Shown one piece after another: positions 1 through 12,258 of a stretch of 64,000 nt of DNA. Under the pieces are notes generated by a model. It ran no database searches, was not told the origin of the DNA, and saw only the letters and a list, made by a program, of their open reading frames with translations. The translations under genes were made by a program, and so were the position numbers. Within the stretch, counting starts at the first letter, position 1. Each line of letters begins with the position of its first letter. This stretch comes from Chrysemys picta bellii (lineage: Eukaryota > Chordata > Testudines > Emydidae), in NCBI RefSeq assembly GCF_011386835.1, contig NC_088800.1, positions 23,612,572 through 23,676,571 on the forward strand. Reading direction: 5' to 3'.

Positions 1-1613
1 GAGGCAGAGATGAAGAGGAGAGACAAGCAGAGAAAAACAATAACACATGCTTCCTGCAGTCCCTTGTGGTGGCCTAGTACAGAGCCCAATTGTCTATTGC
101 CACATCCAAGCACCTTGCCCACTCTTTTTCTCTTGAGCTGGACTAACCAATTCCTTTTCCACCTTGGTCTCTCTTGACCACCCCCACCTACACACACACA
201 CACAGCTGCTGACCTAGAGGTGTTAGCACTCCACAGCTGCCGTTCTTCTCACATTAATCTATAGGAATCAATGGACATTTCATTAGAGTAATCAAGTGTG
301 GATGCATCCTGCATTTATATTCTGTTTCTCCCCCTTCTCCAACTGCTTTCACAGGCTAATTGGTCCTACAGCAAAGACTACATGGATATTTTTCCCTACA
401 GAGGAGTGTCAAGTGCAGTTTTTTACTGCTGGTTGAAATACCTATCAATATAGTGTTCGTATAAAAGCCTTCGCCCATCAGGGCTGCATAGCTGATGATA
501 ATACATTATGCACTCTCTGTTCTAATGCATCCTACTTCCTCTTTTACACCTTTATCCCATACAATGGCATCATTTATGTTTGTCTCATTCCATGAATTAA
601 CCATTTCCGTCCCTCCCGGCGTTTCAAAAATCATTGTCAGAGTTAATACTTGTCTTTCAGTTTTCTATAAATCCAGGCAATCTCCTTGCTTAAAAGAATT
701 ATGCTATAGGAATAAAGCAGGTTGCATTCTTAATCAAGTCTCCTTCTGTCAACATTTGCTACCCCATGATTTCTTTTGCTGTTGTGGTGCCCATAGCTGA
801 CCTGGTGCTCAAGCATGGAAAATGCATTCTTTTCAGCATCCTGTGTCGACCGAGCAAGCTTTCTTGTTTTCACACCATCAAGAGGCAAAGTAAAATGTAG
901 TTCTGGTTAGAGGCTGATGGGAAAGGTCAAATGGATAAGAGAACTGCTGCTGCTCCTAAAATGTGTGTATGATGGGAGGCAGGCGATTGGAATGGTTTAG
1001 AGTAGCGCAGTTCAGATCATCATTAGAAATGGATGAGGAAGGCTGATATTCACTTAGAGAAAAAGTTTTGGTGAAGAAAATGAAATTTCCCACCAAAATT
1101 ATGGAATTTCACATTGTGGGCTAGATGTGAAACCTGGAAAAAAATCTTCAAAGGGGGCTGGGCTCCCTGTAACTTATTTTACAAACTAACGAGGGTTTTG
1201 AAAGTATCTGGGGGGAAGGAGCTGGGTGAACGAATGCAGAAGCCTGAGAGAACACTATTTCCTGTGTACTACCTCTGAAGTATAGCTCTGGGCTGGGGGC
1301 AAGATGGAGCTTCAGTATCCCAGCAGGAGGTTGCAGACAGTATTCTCTCTCTCTGGGATGTCCGTAGGTTCTGGGATCCTAAGGTTCTCTCCCTGTGCAG
1401 TATAACTGGGGAGGTGGCAAGAGGAAAAACATAAACATGTGAAATATAAGAGGCCTGGAAGAAGTCATTTGGAGCCAACATCTACTCCCCTTTCTCAAGA
1501 GGAGTAACCTTATTGTACAAGCAGTGCCATGCAATGAGGGTGGCAGAATCAGGTTCACAGTGAGAAGCAAACTACTTTTATGGACAAGAAACTGACGAAG
1601 AGGAGAAATAAAT
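1..1613. other. Non-coding DNA, nothing recognised
   Basis: AT-rich sequence with stops in every frame and no domain-like translation. A short (CA)n run lies near 190-204. I see no repeat boundaries, splice-bounded exon or RNA gene here. Confidence 0.5.
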
Positions 1614-2290
1614 GGTCAATTTGAAGCATGGCTAAGTGTTAACAGGGGGGTTCCCTAAGGCTCCTTGCTAGGACAGGTTTTGTGTAATATACTTATTAAT
1701 GATGTGGGAAAAGGGGTGAATAATGAGGTGGCCAAATATGGATGTGACACAAAATTATTTCAGAAAATCAACACTAGAGAAGGCTGAAGAATTTCAGAGG
1801 GACCTACCCAAGCTAGGTGAATGCGCAGCAGATGAATTCAGTGTTGACAAATGAAAGATCATGCCTATTGGAAGGAGTAATTTGAACTCATGCACCTTTC
1901 TAGATTTTAAGTCAATTATAACCATGGAGAGAAATAACAGAAATTTTATGTTCAGTCCTAGTCACCCATCTTAAAAAAAGATATGGAAGAAATTCTTTGA
2001 AGGGCTCCAGAGACATATAGAGAAACTGATTAGAGGCAGAAGAGAGACCAAAAAGATTAGAACTATTAAATTTAGTGAGTAGACAAATAGGAGGAGGCAT
2101 AACGGAGGTATATGAAATAATGAATGTTACGGAAAAGGCAAATTACTGGACCCTCCTCTTTACCCTCTTACTTAGTACAAGAATATTTCAAGTGCTTAAA
2201 ACTAATTTACACTTTGCATAACTAACCTGTGGAACTCATTGCAAGACAATATCAATATGTCTAAGAGTTCAGAAAAAGCAAGGCAGCACC
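1614..2290 (+). pseudogene. CR1-like LINE fragment, reverse transcriptase C-terminal part
   Basis: Read on the plus strand, about 1650-1720 gives a degraded form of the reverse-transcriptase block that CR1 LINEs carry as GVPQGS...LGP..F..FINDL, followed by EKGVN-like residues. The catalytic FADD block is recognisable next to 'KL' near 1730-1760 but decayed to a YGCD-like reading, so two key residues are lost. Downstream text such as the 'catcttaaaaaaagatat' stretch near 1967-1985 corresponds to a later part of the same ORF, so an internal deletion lies between. Several stops and frameshifts interrupt it. In CR1 elements this enzyme copies the RNA at the target site; this copy is dead, 5'-truncated and old. 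The family is inferred from motif recognition; the exact subfamily is unknown. Confidence 0.7.
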
Positions 2291-3164
2291 CTGTACTAAG
2301 GACTGTGTCCTAGGGATACTGTCTGGCACCTTGATATTTTTAAAGTGCTAATTGAATTTTAGTATTTTGAGATTTAAGATTGCAATTTCAACAGCACGTT
2401 CACTTTCACATACTGACCAATGTTTTTGTTGCAGTCTGATACTGTCTCTGGTCTAGAATCTACTGGTTATTGCCAGATCCAAGTAATTTGGCCAGCACAT
2501 CAGCAGAGTGCTTCTAGGAAACAGAAAAAAGTGTATTTTGATTAAGGTACATGTGTCATTTCTTTCCTTTTATGCATTAACAGTTGTACTCTCCTTTATC
2601 CTTCTCTCTTCATGCCATCAAGGAACATGAAAGAAGCATGAAAAATTCTGTGCTGCAGAAACAGATTTTTGTGCTAGGGTGAATGGAAGTGGAACATTTT
2701 CTAAGACAAAAAACAGCATTTTATTTTAATGGATGTGATGATTGCCCAACTGACAGCCCTAGAAATTAGAGCACTCTTTATCCCAGAAGGGGTAGACTAG
2801 AGACAGCAGCGATGCAAAGGCTCTCTATGTTTGCGCTGCCAATATGCATAATGCTTGGCCTGGAGGAACCATTTGCAGGACTGAGAAGGTAGTTCAATAG
2901 CCATGATGTATTCAGTCTTAAACTCTTCTTAAACTCTAGCCTAGGAACTAGACTGAGATCGACAACTTATTTCATATATGCCACCAAGCAGCTCTCTGTT
3001 GGTAATAAAGTGTAGATGAAAGGGGAGCTGAATTCAAATCCGTGACTTGCGGTATAGATGAAATGTTCTGCATACCATTAGCAATCTCCCAAATTATCTC
3101 AGTGCCTGCAAAAATCTACCCTTTTCCATAGCAACACCCTTCCTTCCCAACTTGAGAAAGCTTC

Positions 3165-3198
3165 TGAGCATTGCATGGTTTGGACATGAAGCCACAAA
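3165..3198 (+). repeat. 34-bp direct repeat, copy 1
   Basis: This 34-nt stretch, starting tgagcattgcatgg and ending gccacaaa, recurs without mismatch at 4226-4259. The flanks of the two copies do not match each other. It is not low-complexity sequence. Confidence 0.9.
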
Positions 3199-3257
3199 AA
3201 TGTCCCTTCTTTGCTCTTTGAGAGCTATCAAAAAAACCCAACAAACCATCCACATAA

Positions 3258-3346
3258 TGGGCCAGTTTCTCAGATGGTGTAAATTGGCACAAATCCATTG
3301 ACAGTAATTGAGCTATGTCAATTTACATCAGCTGAGAATCAGGCCC
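3258..3346. repeat. Small palindromic MITE-like element (gggccag...aggccc family)
   Basis: The left half (gggccagtttctcagatggt then gtaaattggca) is the inverse of the right half (tgtcaatttacatcagctga then gaatcaggccc). The centre carries 'ccattgacagtaattgagct', related to a 'ccattgacttcaatggagct' core seen across the window. It is one of at least ten dispersed relatives, which suggests a very short inactive DNA element. No target duplication was resolved. Confidence 0.65.
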
Positions 3347-4790
3347 AAAATGTTCATCTCTTCATTGATAGCACAAAATTTTTGGAGAACACTCAGAACA
3401 TGTTGCAATGACATGAATTTCAAATTTTGATTTCTTCCAACTTCTCCATGTCACACAAAACATCCAGTTTTGCTTAGCAAATAGCCAGGTATTCATTTAA
3501 AACAAATGCCAGCTTTTATGCTTATGTCTGAATTCATGAAACTGCAATGAGGGAAAGTGAATCTGTTGAAGGGGACTGACCCCCCAAATGCTCAAGAACA
3601 GGTTTTATACAGCAAAGACTAACAAGAGTGTTTGCATTTGCTTCTGCTGCCAGAATTCTTTCCCAAGGGAGCACTGCATAATGCAACATAAACTGTGTGA
3701 AAAGTTTGATGCAAAGGATGAAATGGAGCTTTTGACGGTTTTACGAAAAGATGAGCCCTGCCCCAACATCCCACTACACATTTTTCATCCTAAGTGAAAA
3801 TTAAACTTGTGCAGTTGTGCTTTTCAGAGGAAAGGGCTGCTAAAGGTCAGAGGGTAAACCATACTTGCTGCAAATACACATTTTTGCAAGCTGAATCTTA
3901 ATCATGTGGCTAGCAGCCCTCACACTGAAACAAACAAGGAGAGCTCGGAAAGAGGAGTAGCTCCTGGTAGACGATGAGGAAGTCAAAAGAAATACTAAAC
4001 AAATTCACCTCAGAATTGATCCATTTGCTCTTTTTTTCTTCATCCTAGTTCAGACCAACTTTCCCCCCATTTTAGAAAGAGAATCAGTTTCAGAGTTGAA
4101 GGGAGTGAGACTGAGAGAAGGAAAAAAATTAATAGTAATGTGCAGAGGGGACAACTGCTCACAGGAGTGTTAAAGGCCCTCAAAACTCCTGTTACAAAAG
4201 ATGGATCCATCAGAAACCGGCTCTGTGAGCATTGCATGGTTTGGACATGAAGCCACAAATTGTTCTGGATTCGGATGCATGAATCTTAGCAACCTTACAA
4301 TGGATCTGGGCTGAATTTCCAGTGTAGAAAAAAAGCAGAAATTAATTGACTTGTGTGACAATTTGCGTTCTTCCTAATAGAAGCTTAGCACACTGTTCTC
4401 ACTGGACTAGACTGTCCCCTTGTCTTACTTGGCTGAATGGAGGAGTAAGGCCCCCATCTCACCTTCCTTGCTCAGCCTACCTGGCTCCCGGCTCTGGGCT
4501 TAGTGTAGAATTCAGCCCTTGTGTCCTGAAGGGAGGGGTGAAGAGTAGATGGAGCTTTGGTTCCCCGTCTCTCCCAAGGTGTGAGAGGAGGAGTAAATTG
4601 CAGTTGTGCTAAGCCTATAGTAACTTCTATGCCCGCACGTGCAGCTGCTTCTTGGGGTGATATAGCTGCACAGAACTGCAGCTCAGGGCTCAACCTGCAG
4701 CTTAGTGTAGCCTGCCCTCTCTTTGAAGTAAACAGTGTGACTCTGCCAGCAGGTAGGGGATCTTGGGGGACAACTACTGCACTGCTGGGG
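3347..4790. other. Non-coding DNA, nothing recognised apart from a 34-bp repeat copy
   Basis: There are short open frames at 3588-3797 and, on both strands, around 4470-4900. None has a recognisable domain and the latter overlap each other on opposite strands. I see no gene. The second copy of the 34-bp direct repeat lies inside. Confidence 0.45.
4226..4259 (+). repeat. 34-bp direct repeat, copy 2
   Basis: Identical to 3165-3198, with a start-to-start spacing of 1061 bp and the same orientation. Confidence 0.9.
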
Positions 4791-4914
4791 TGCAAAATAA
4801 ACTTTATAAGAAGATGCAAAAACAGGGAAAATTCAATAGTGAGGGGTACGGGGTTTGTTAAGGTAGACAATTGGGGAGGGGTTTCTTTTAGTAAATAAGA
4901 TGGGGGGTTTCAAT

Positions 4915-4944
4915 AGTGGGGTACAATACAGTGGGGTACAATAC
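4915..4944 (+). repeat. 15-bp tandem duplication
   Basis: Two adjacent exact copies of agtggggtacaatac, followed by a partial third start (ag). Confidence 0.9.
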
Positions 4945-5741
4945 AGTTGGTAACCAATTAACACTGAAGTATAAATGTAACAGGTAGCTAACAGTTTGTA
5001 TGTAAAGGGTGTGTCACAGCAGCATATAACCAACTAACAGTTATGGGTAAAATGTGTTAAATAACCAACAACTCTAGGTAAACATATGTCACAGTGGTGT
5101 AAATGTAAAATGTGAGGTGTGTTAGAGAGAAAAAGGGTAACCAATGGGGTTTTATGCTAGACTTCAGTAATACAATTGAGGTTTGGCAGCAGCAGGAGCG
5201 GGGTGAACACGTGGAGGCAGTGGTAGAGGAGTGAGGTTGGGGGATGGGGGAAGAGGAGCATGTGGTGGAGCAGAGACCAAAGGCAGAGGCGCTGCGGAGG
5301 GAGATTTAAACTCAGGGAGACACAGACAGCAGACAGGCTGCAAGTTTAAACAGCAGAGAGACTGCAACGAGTGACTGGGGAGCTCAGGGGGAGACACGGG
5401 CAAGCTTGGGGCGGGGGGGTTAGGGCAGCGGGAAGACAGACTTAACCACAATTATACAGAACACAGTAAAATCTTATCTATGATCTAACTTAACCAAGAC
5501 TATACAAATTAGCAAGTAACAGAACACAAGGCAACAATTTTTTTAAACCTAACTTACAGAGCACAATACAAACAATTCTTTAAACCTAACTTAACCACAG
5601 CTGTGCAAAATGAAATTACAACTTATCTAGACTAAGAACCTGATTCTAATAGGTGCACCTTACACTATGCCGCTTCTTTGATCGGGAGGGGGAGCAGTTC
5701 CGGAGGGCAGAGTGGTGTGTGCCCAGGGTACAGCCCCGGGG

Positions 5742-5761
5742 TGTGTGTGTGTGTGTGTGTG
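5742..5761 (+). repeat. (GT)n microsatellite
   Basis: About ten GT units following gccccggg. Confidence 0.9.
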
Positions 5762-6720
5762 AACTAGTGGTGGCTGCAGCAGTGGGGTGGCTGCAAGCTG
5801 GCAGCCCAGGATACAGTCCAGGAAGGCACAGCCTAGCAGCGGCACAGGCTTATTTCCAGCAGCAAAGGCGCTGCGGAGCAAGAAACAGATTATAGATACA
5901 GACCAAGGAGTTAGCTTGGGTCTGTCTGCTGGGGAAACAAGGCCAGCAGCTAAGACAGAGGGAGTTTGCAAGAGGGAGTTCTTACCAATCCCCAGGACAG
6001 CAGCAAGCACAGAGACAGGAACGGCAGTAGCATCGGAGGATGGAGAGAGGATTCGATTCGCTTACAATAATCAAGAGATCTCCAGGCACAAATTTGTTGT
6101 TCGTGAGAGGGGAGTTTAAAAACGGGGGTATGCTCAAAAACAAACGAGAGTGGGGAGAGGGCCCCCCAAAGACCCCTAGCTGATCAGACCAGGTGGCAAA
6201 GCAAGGACCTTCTCCGAGGTCTGATCAGAAAATGTCCGGCTTTAAAGGCAAACTCAGGCAGTTTCCCACCAGTACTTTTGATTGGCTCCTCTTGATACAG
6301 GGGAGGAGAGAAGGCAGGGAAAGGCTGCAGGTAAGCATAGGCATGCCTGGGCATGTTCTGAGCCACAGGTATGACTCATATGCTTAATTAGTTGGCCACT
6401 TCAGGTCTTGCATTTCTGGGCAGCGCCCCCCACACCGAGCCCGGATCTGAACAAAGGAACCAAACAAAGGAGCAAGAAGCCCCCTCCCTATGCAGAGCAA
6501 TGGCTCCAGTTAGTCTGTACAAGCCATTCCTATGAATAGGGCTGTGACTTTAGTTAGCACAAGGGCTGGGAGGGGCGGCCGCACAGGACAAACAGAAAGG
6601 AGAGGGGGAAAAGGAATGCAGCAGAGGGACATCTGTAACAGACACAGTGGTGGGGACTTAAAGAATGGGCTGATGGGATATGCACGGCCAGCTCAGGTGG
6701 CTAAACGTGCATGACTAAAT

Positions 6721-8765
6721 CTTTGTTTTAAATATAATTCTATGGGTCAGGACATGACCCATCCCCAGTGCTCATGCAGGGGAGTAACGGGGTATAAAGT
6801 GCCCTCTTACTCCCCTGCATCAGCTACATATACTATGGGTAGCTGTGCAGAGGTGGGACCACTCTCCATGGGGCTTCAACATCCTTTTCCCACAACACAC
6901 TTGGATGGGAAGGGGCAGGGAATGGGTGGAACCCTGGCTCCACGCCCCAGCATGCCTGCCAGCACAGTTGTGCTGGGAGAGGTGGGGTGGTCACGGTGTG
7001 TCAGGTACAAAGCTATCACAGGATACTTCCCATCTCGCTCAAGAGCACGGGGGAACTGGGAAGCAGGTGGTGAGTCAATCAGAATCTGCTTCCCAAGCTG
7101 CTCATGTGGCAGCACAACAATGTGCTGCCCCTCACCTGGGGCTCATGGCGAAGCCCCAATTAAGCCATGTCTGATTTATAGCAGTACTGTAATAGTTTCT
7201 GCAGTGTTTGTTTTTTATTGTTATGTAAAACACCTAGAGGCATTTTCCAGGCCCTATATAAAATCAAAATAAATAATGGATAAAGATAGCTTCAGTTGAA
7301 TTTTGGATGATTTTTGGACACTACAGCTATTCATATTAAATGTAAACAAGAATAGTGACTCCAAAATATAATAAATAAGATTAAAAGAAAAATCACTCCG
7401 CCTGAAAGAATATGTTATCTGGAGCACAAATGCATTTCAGGCATTCTGCAGTATTGAGAGACACAAAGGTACAGAATTATATAAATGCTATGAGTTGCAA
7501 CATCAAACGTTTTAATTTTTAAATGAAGATAACCATTAAAACTTTTAGAGAGAATCAGCACTTTCTCCATGCCTCCAGATAAACAGAGAATAAATATTCT
7601 GGTCTAATTAGCTAAAGAATTAGCTAAATAATCCCTTTTTCACAACAATGACTTTCCCAAAGGCAGTGGGATAGGACAGTCAGAGTGACTGCAGGGAGAT
7701 GGCTGTTGACCTTCAGGCCAGGGCAACTCTAATTTGCAGAATATGGCAGGTCCCATGAGCCTCTTCTGCACTAGCAGGCTGCCTCTGTCCAGCTGCATCT
7801 GCTCCCTGCAGGACCCAAGGACATGGTTAACTAGGCACTTCTGCAAAACAACATACCTTGAAATTATGAATTGGAAAATTAAGCAACACGAGAATGGCTG
7901 TCCGTGTGTAGTACTCGCTCATATCAAACCCCGGCAGAAACTGCAGTGTTCCGGCTGTGCCTCTTTAAAGCTCCATTATTTTAAGGGAGGACTATTTTGA
8001 AATGTTATCTAAAATTGTGCTAAGTTTTGAGAGCACATCTTGTGTGCTTGTTTTCTGAAGCAATTTTTTGAAGATGCTTTGTTTGAGTGATAAGTGAACA
8101 AGTCCTCAGGAGAAAGGAACTATGGTTAAAAACATGGAATTCCTCAGCTGAATAGAGAGCTGGAATTGCAAACCAACTAATGCTCAACATGGGCCTAATT
8201 CAGATCTCACTTGCACTAGTTTTGTGTAACTCATTTTATTTCAGTTGCATGATTCTTGGTTTGCAATGGAGAGCTCAAAATCAATTGCCAAATATAGAAC
8301 CAGAGATTTCCCACTTTGCTCTAGGTACATATGTGCATATCATATGTTCTCAATTTACTGTGTAGGTCTACATTGAACTTTATAATTCAGATTTCTTCAA
8401 GGTGACCTACAAAGGATTATTAAAAAAACAGGGCCTGCACGCATTTTTGCTTCTTTTATGAGGTACAAAGAAAAAAATCTGTTTTGTTTTACCTTAGAAA
8501 TATCAAAACCAAATTCCCACATTTAACCTCAACCAGCTAAAATGTTTTAAAAAATGAATGCTCTTGTCCACACTAAGAATAAAATAATGTTTAACGTCAT
8601 GCTAATTAACACACATTTTCTAACACAATGCATTTCCTGGTATAGACAAGACCTTAAATGCATCTAGTTATATGGAGAAGGGCATTGATTTGAGTTTTAT
8701 AATGAAGAATGGAAGATATAGTCTTCTTCTATCTTAAGTAGTCTCATGATCCTTAGAGAGAATAA
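6721..8765. other. Non-coding DNA with an old SINE/LINE-like tail
   Basis: No gene seen. At about 7165-7278 the stretch 'aaaacacctagaggcatttt' followed by 'ccctatataaaat' and an A-rich run resembles the 3' tail shared by MIR-type and related tRNA SINEs (consensus idea: gcgcctagagg...ctatataaat). The remainder is AT-rich with stops in all frames. Confidence 0.4.
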
Positions 8766-9029
8766 GGGCACGTCTTCACTACCCGCCGGATTGGCGGGTG
8801 GCAATCGATCTATTGGGGATCAACTTATCGCGTCTAGTGAAGACGCGATAAAATCGATCCCTGATCGCTCTGCCGTCGACTCCGGAAATCCACAGAGGCA
8901 AGAGGCGGAAGTGGAGTCGACGGCGGAGCGGCAGTGGTCGACTCGCCGTCGACTACGCTATTCACGTAGCTGAAGTTGCGTATCTTAGGTCGATCCCCCC
9001 CCCCCCCCCCCCGTAGTGTAGATCTAGTC
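8766..9029. mobile_element. CpG-rich MITE, PIF/Harbinger-like, TAA duplication
   Basis: The element is bounded by TAA at 8763-8765 and 9030-9032, a 3-bp target duplication typical of PIF/Harbinger. The ends are imperfect inverted repeats: gggcacgtcttcactaccc on the left, and gactagatctacactacgg when the right end is read in reverse. Inside are nested palindromes (ccgcc/ggcgg, and a tcgcgtct...agacgcga hairpin) and at least four GTCGAC words. A long C run lies at 8995-9012. It has no coding capacity. CpG density is far above the surrounding DNA. The family is recognised as a common turtle MITE; the superfamily is inferred from the duplication. Confidence 0.75.
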
Positions 9030-9224
9030 TAAGACTAGGTGCAAAATGTATGCATATTACAAATAGTTTGCAACAACAAAAAAAAACAAAATACATTTAA
9101 AATTACAGGCACTACCAACAAAAAGGAGAAGACACAGAAATCTTTCTTCTTTCACATGTCCTGTTAGCTGAACCAAAATATAAAAAAGTAAATAGGCAAC
9201 CAAGACAGATTGTAGGGATAGCTT

Positions 9225-9352
9225 AGATTGTAAACTCTTTATGGATGGGACCGTCTTTTTGTTCTGCATGTGTACAGCACCTGACACAATGGAGTCCTGA
9301 TCCATAACTACAGCTCCTTGGTGCTGCTGCACTATAAATAAGTAAATAAATA
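9225..9352 (+). repeat. Old amniote interspersed repeat (L2/SINE-like 3' end)
   Basis: It begins 'gattgtaaactctttatgga', continues through 'gggaccgtctttttgttctg', 'tgtacagcacctgacacaat' and 'ggagtcctgatcca', and ends in an A/T-rich aaataa tail. This is the common 'gactgtaagctct...gcagggaccgt...gtacagcgcctagcacaatg' repeat found in sauropsids, similar to L2 3' ends. Antisense relatives lie at 13326-13480 and 48066-48250. Confidence 0.7.
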
Positions 9353-10914
9353 ATAAATAATAACAGATTAATATAATGCAGAATATAGCACCTTTAATAC
9401 CCCAATTTTGTAAGAAGTGAAGAGACAGCAAGCCACATTCTACTTTTAGGTAAACTGATGTAATTCTGGACACCACTGATTCAGTGGAGTTGTTCCACTT
9501 TTACTCCAGTATAATAGAGCAGAATTTGGCCCACAAGTTCCTCTTATGATGACTCTCCATCCTTGTATGTGTACCGTATTTTTAAGCCCCCGACCCCTCC
9601 TCCAGAAGGAGCTATTCAAAAGTCCTTTGTGAGCATGTGCAGCCCATTGGGAGAGAGTTTCCCTTGCTGCTTCTCTATCTCTATTTCTATTCCACTCCCC
9701 AGTCTGTTGAGGTCAAACCCAAGTTGTTACTGTGTCAATTAAACAAAACTACCATTTAAAAAAACAAAAACAAAATGGAGTCGAATCAGTGTCTTCTCTT
9801 ATGCTGAGCTTCACTAATAAGAGCACTTCATACTAGGAGGAATTTATGTTCCCCAAGCCAGTTTCCTACAGAGTGAATCTCAAGGTGCATGCGGTACATA
9901 TTTTAATTGAAATAACCAAAGACAGTGATATGAACACATACACGATGCCAAATAAACATGGGAATTCATGGAAGCATTTTTATGAACAGTATTTGGCTGC
10001 TGCCAGAAAAATTATACTTCAGCTTTATTTATTTACTTTACAAAACAGTTGACCAGAAAATACAGGCAAATGAAAAGAACACAGCTGACCTCAGAAGAAA
10101 TTAAAACCTCTCAATTTATCTACAGCCAACACACAAGAAAAGGCTTTCAGTGAAAAATGTATTCTAAGAAACATATTCAGGGATGTTCAAGATCAAAGGT
10201 TATAGAATATTTATAATTTTTAAATGGCCTATACCTTTGGTCATCACTAGATCCCATCTGTTTTGTGTGGAAGATGATACAATAGCTTCATCTCTTGCTG
10301 TATAAATCAAGTTGTGATCTTTCTTGCATTTCAACAGCTGCAACTGATGCATAACTGAACTAATTACAAATGTCCTTGTTGCCTGTCCTGTATGTCACCA
10401 ATACCCAGAATGAAGCACCACAAACCTGGTAGTCATAGAAACAACACTTATCAATATAAAGTTTTAAGAGTAAAGATAAAGTTTCTGTTAAATTACAGGC
10501 CATTCTTTAGTTACAGAAGATTTGATCACAAAGCACTGTTTTTCCAAAACAACAGCATAAAGCTCCATGCTACTCATCCAGACCTTTCAGTGTGTTGATT
10601 GTAATAGAAAAACATAATCCTCTGGGAAATAGGGAATTCGTTTAGAACTTGTACAGGGACTAAAGGCAAACGTCTAAAGGCAGCTTGATGGCTAACAGAT
10701 AAAGACATTCTGAAGCAAAGGTTCTAGAAGGGGCAGTGGAAAAGATTACATTAATCCTTGTCCCATTACGGACCCAAGCTGGCCTTCAAAAAGATATTCT
10801 TGAGCTGAAGAGATGAAAATATTCCTAGCCTTGGATCTGTTAAGAGGCTCTTAATAAAATGTCACTGAGATGATTTAGAGAAAATGGATCCACTTCCTTT
10901 CATCTAGGTAGAGA

Positions 10915-10980
10915 TGTGTGTGTGTGTGTGTGTGTGAGTGTGTGTGAGAGAGAGAGAGAGAGAGAAAGAGAAAGAGAAAG
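10915..10980 (+). repeat. Compound (GT)n(GA)n(GAAA)n microsatellite
   Basis: A run of about 13 GT units with an interruption passes into about 10 GA units and then gaaa-type repeats. Confidence 0.9.
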
Positions 10981-12225
10981 GGGTTGAGTTTGCTAATGAC
11001 AAAAAGGAAGGTTCTAAAATGGTAGAATTCACTGAAACATATTCACACAATTACACTCAGGCTCTTTATGCTCGGTCTAAAATTTACTTTACATTTTAGG
11101 CATCTTTCACAAAGGGTTGCCTGTGCAAATATACATAAAAAGCAGACATCACACCAACTGCTTTCTTTTGTGTATCATATATCCTTAGTCATAGACCAAA
11201 CTTTTCATAATGTCATTTTAACAGGGAGGCCATCTCCCCTCCAATTGGTCAGACTATCTTACTGGTGATTGAATGAAATCCCTCTGGCAACTACAGCAAC
11301 TTCTTACTGGAAAACCCAGTTTTAGGACAGTATTTTAGGGACAGTTAGCTGTGATGTGGCAGCTGCAAACAGAGAAAGCCAGCTCACCACACACCACCAG
11401 TGAGTGCTCTAGGATCCACAGTTTGGGAATCAATATTTCACACCTCTGGCTGTGTTTGGTTGAAGAGAGGTGGGTGAGTGGGTAAATAATGGGCCTCAAT
11501 CAAAACCCAGATCCAAACAACCTTGGGAAAATATCGATCTGGAGCCAAATGTTGTGTCCGGCCCCTCTCTTTGCAAAGACCCACCCAAACTGCAACCCTG
11601 AATCTAAACACGTTGGGGAAAGTTAGGCTTCAGATATAGATCCTGACCCGATAAATCACACCCATAACTTTGTTCTGGTATTACGGACTACTCCTCTCTT
11701 TAACCTATGTTTAGTGTAAAACTGCAACAAGTGAAAGTTTCACACAGCCAACTTTCTAAGAGGAATTTTTTTAAAAAAAGGAACAGAGGGTAATTTGTTC
11801 TCATGTAAAGTTTAGACCACAAACTTACACACCTATACAAAGTACTGCTCGCAGTCACTATTTTAGTGAATGTCATACCAGAGCAAGGGCCAAGGATGAT
11901 TCCATTTGCCAACTGGTGGCTCAACACTACAGTATATGGACTAATATTAAGAGTCCATTTGGGGGCTGGAATCAATGAGCATGCTGCCAAGACTCCAACC
12001 AAAACTGCCATTGACAGGCAATAATTTGACCAGGTGAGCTAAAATAGCATTTCTGGATGAGAGCAGGAGCTGTGTTACACAGAACTCTGCAGTCTCAGCT
12101 GGAAGGACTCGGGAGGACCTTCTTCAGTTCCCATTCAGATGGGTTGGAAACCCCAGAACTTGACTTCGAGGTTTAGCTTTGAACAAACCCTCAAGCTAAA
12201 AGCAAAACTAAGTAAAAAAACCCAA

Positions 12226-12258
12226 ACAAACTCCCAAACAAACAAACAAACAAAAAAA
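12226..12258 (+). repeat. (AAAC)n-like simple repeat
   Basis: Several caaa/aaac units, 'caaacaaacaaacaaacaaa', followed by an A run. Confidence 0.8.

Larger units (their letters stand above)
4791..6720. repeat. Unclassified retroelement-like block, purine-rich
   Basis: Base composition shifts from AT-rich flanks to G/A-rich sequence with long ag- and gg-rich runs. There are internal duplications: a 15-bp unit (agtggggtacaatac) twice in tandem at 4915-4944; the words taaaccta and acttaacca recurring in 5470-5605; and aggcgctgcggag at about 5287 and 5867. A (GT)n run sits at 5742-5761. The texture resembles LTR or internal sequence of sauropsid endogenous retroelements, but I could not place TG...CA ends, a primer-binding site or gag/pol motifs. 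Open frames here occur on both strands and look fortuitous. Class and boundaries are guesses. Confidence 0.35.

Noticed and set aside
10915..10980. CRISPR or satellite array
   Set aside because: It is an ordinary dinucleotide microsatellite; no spaced direct repeats of constant length occur anywhere in the window.
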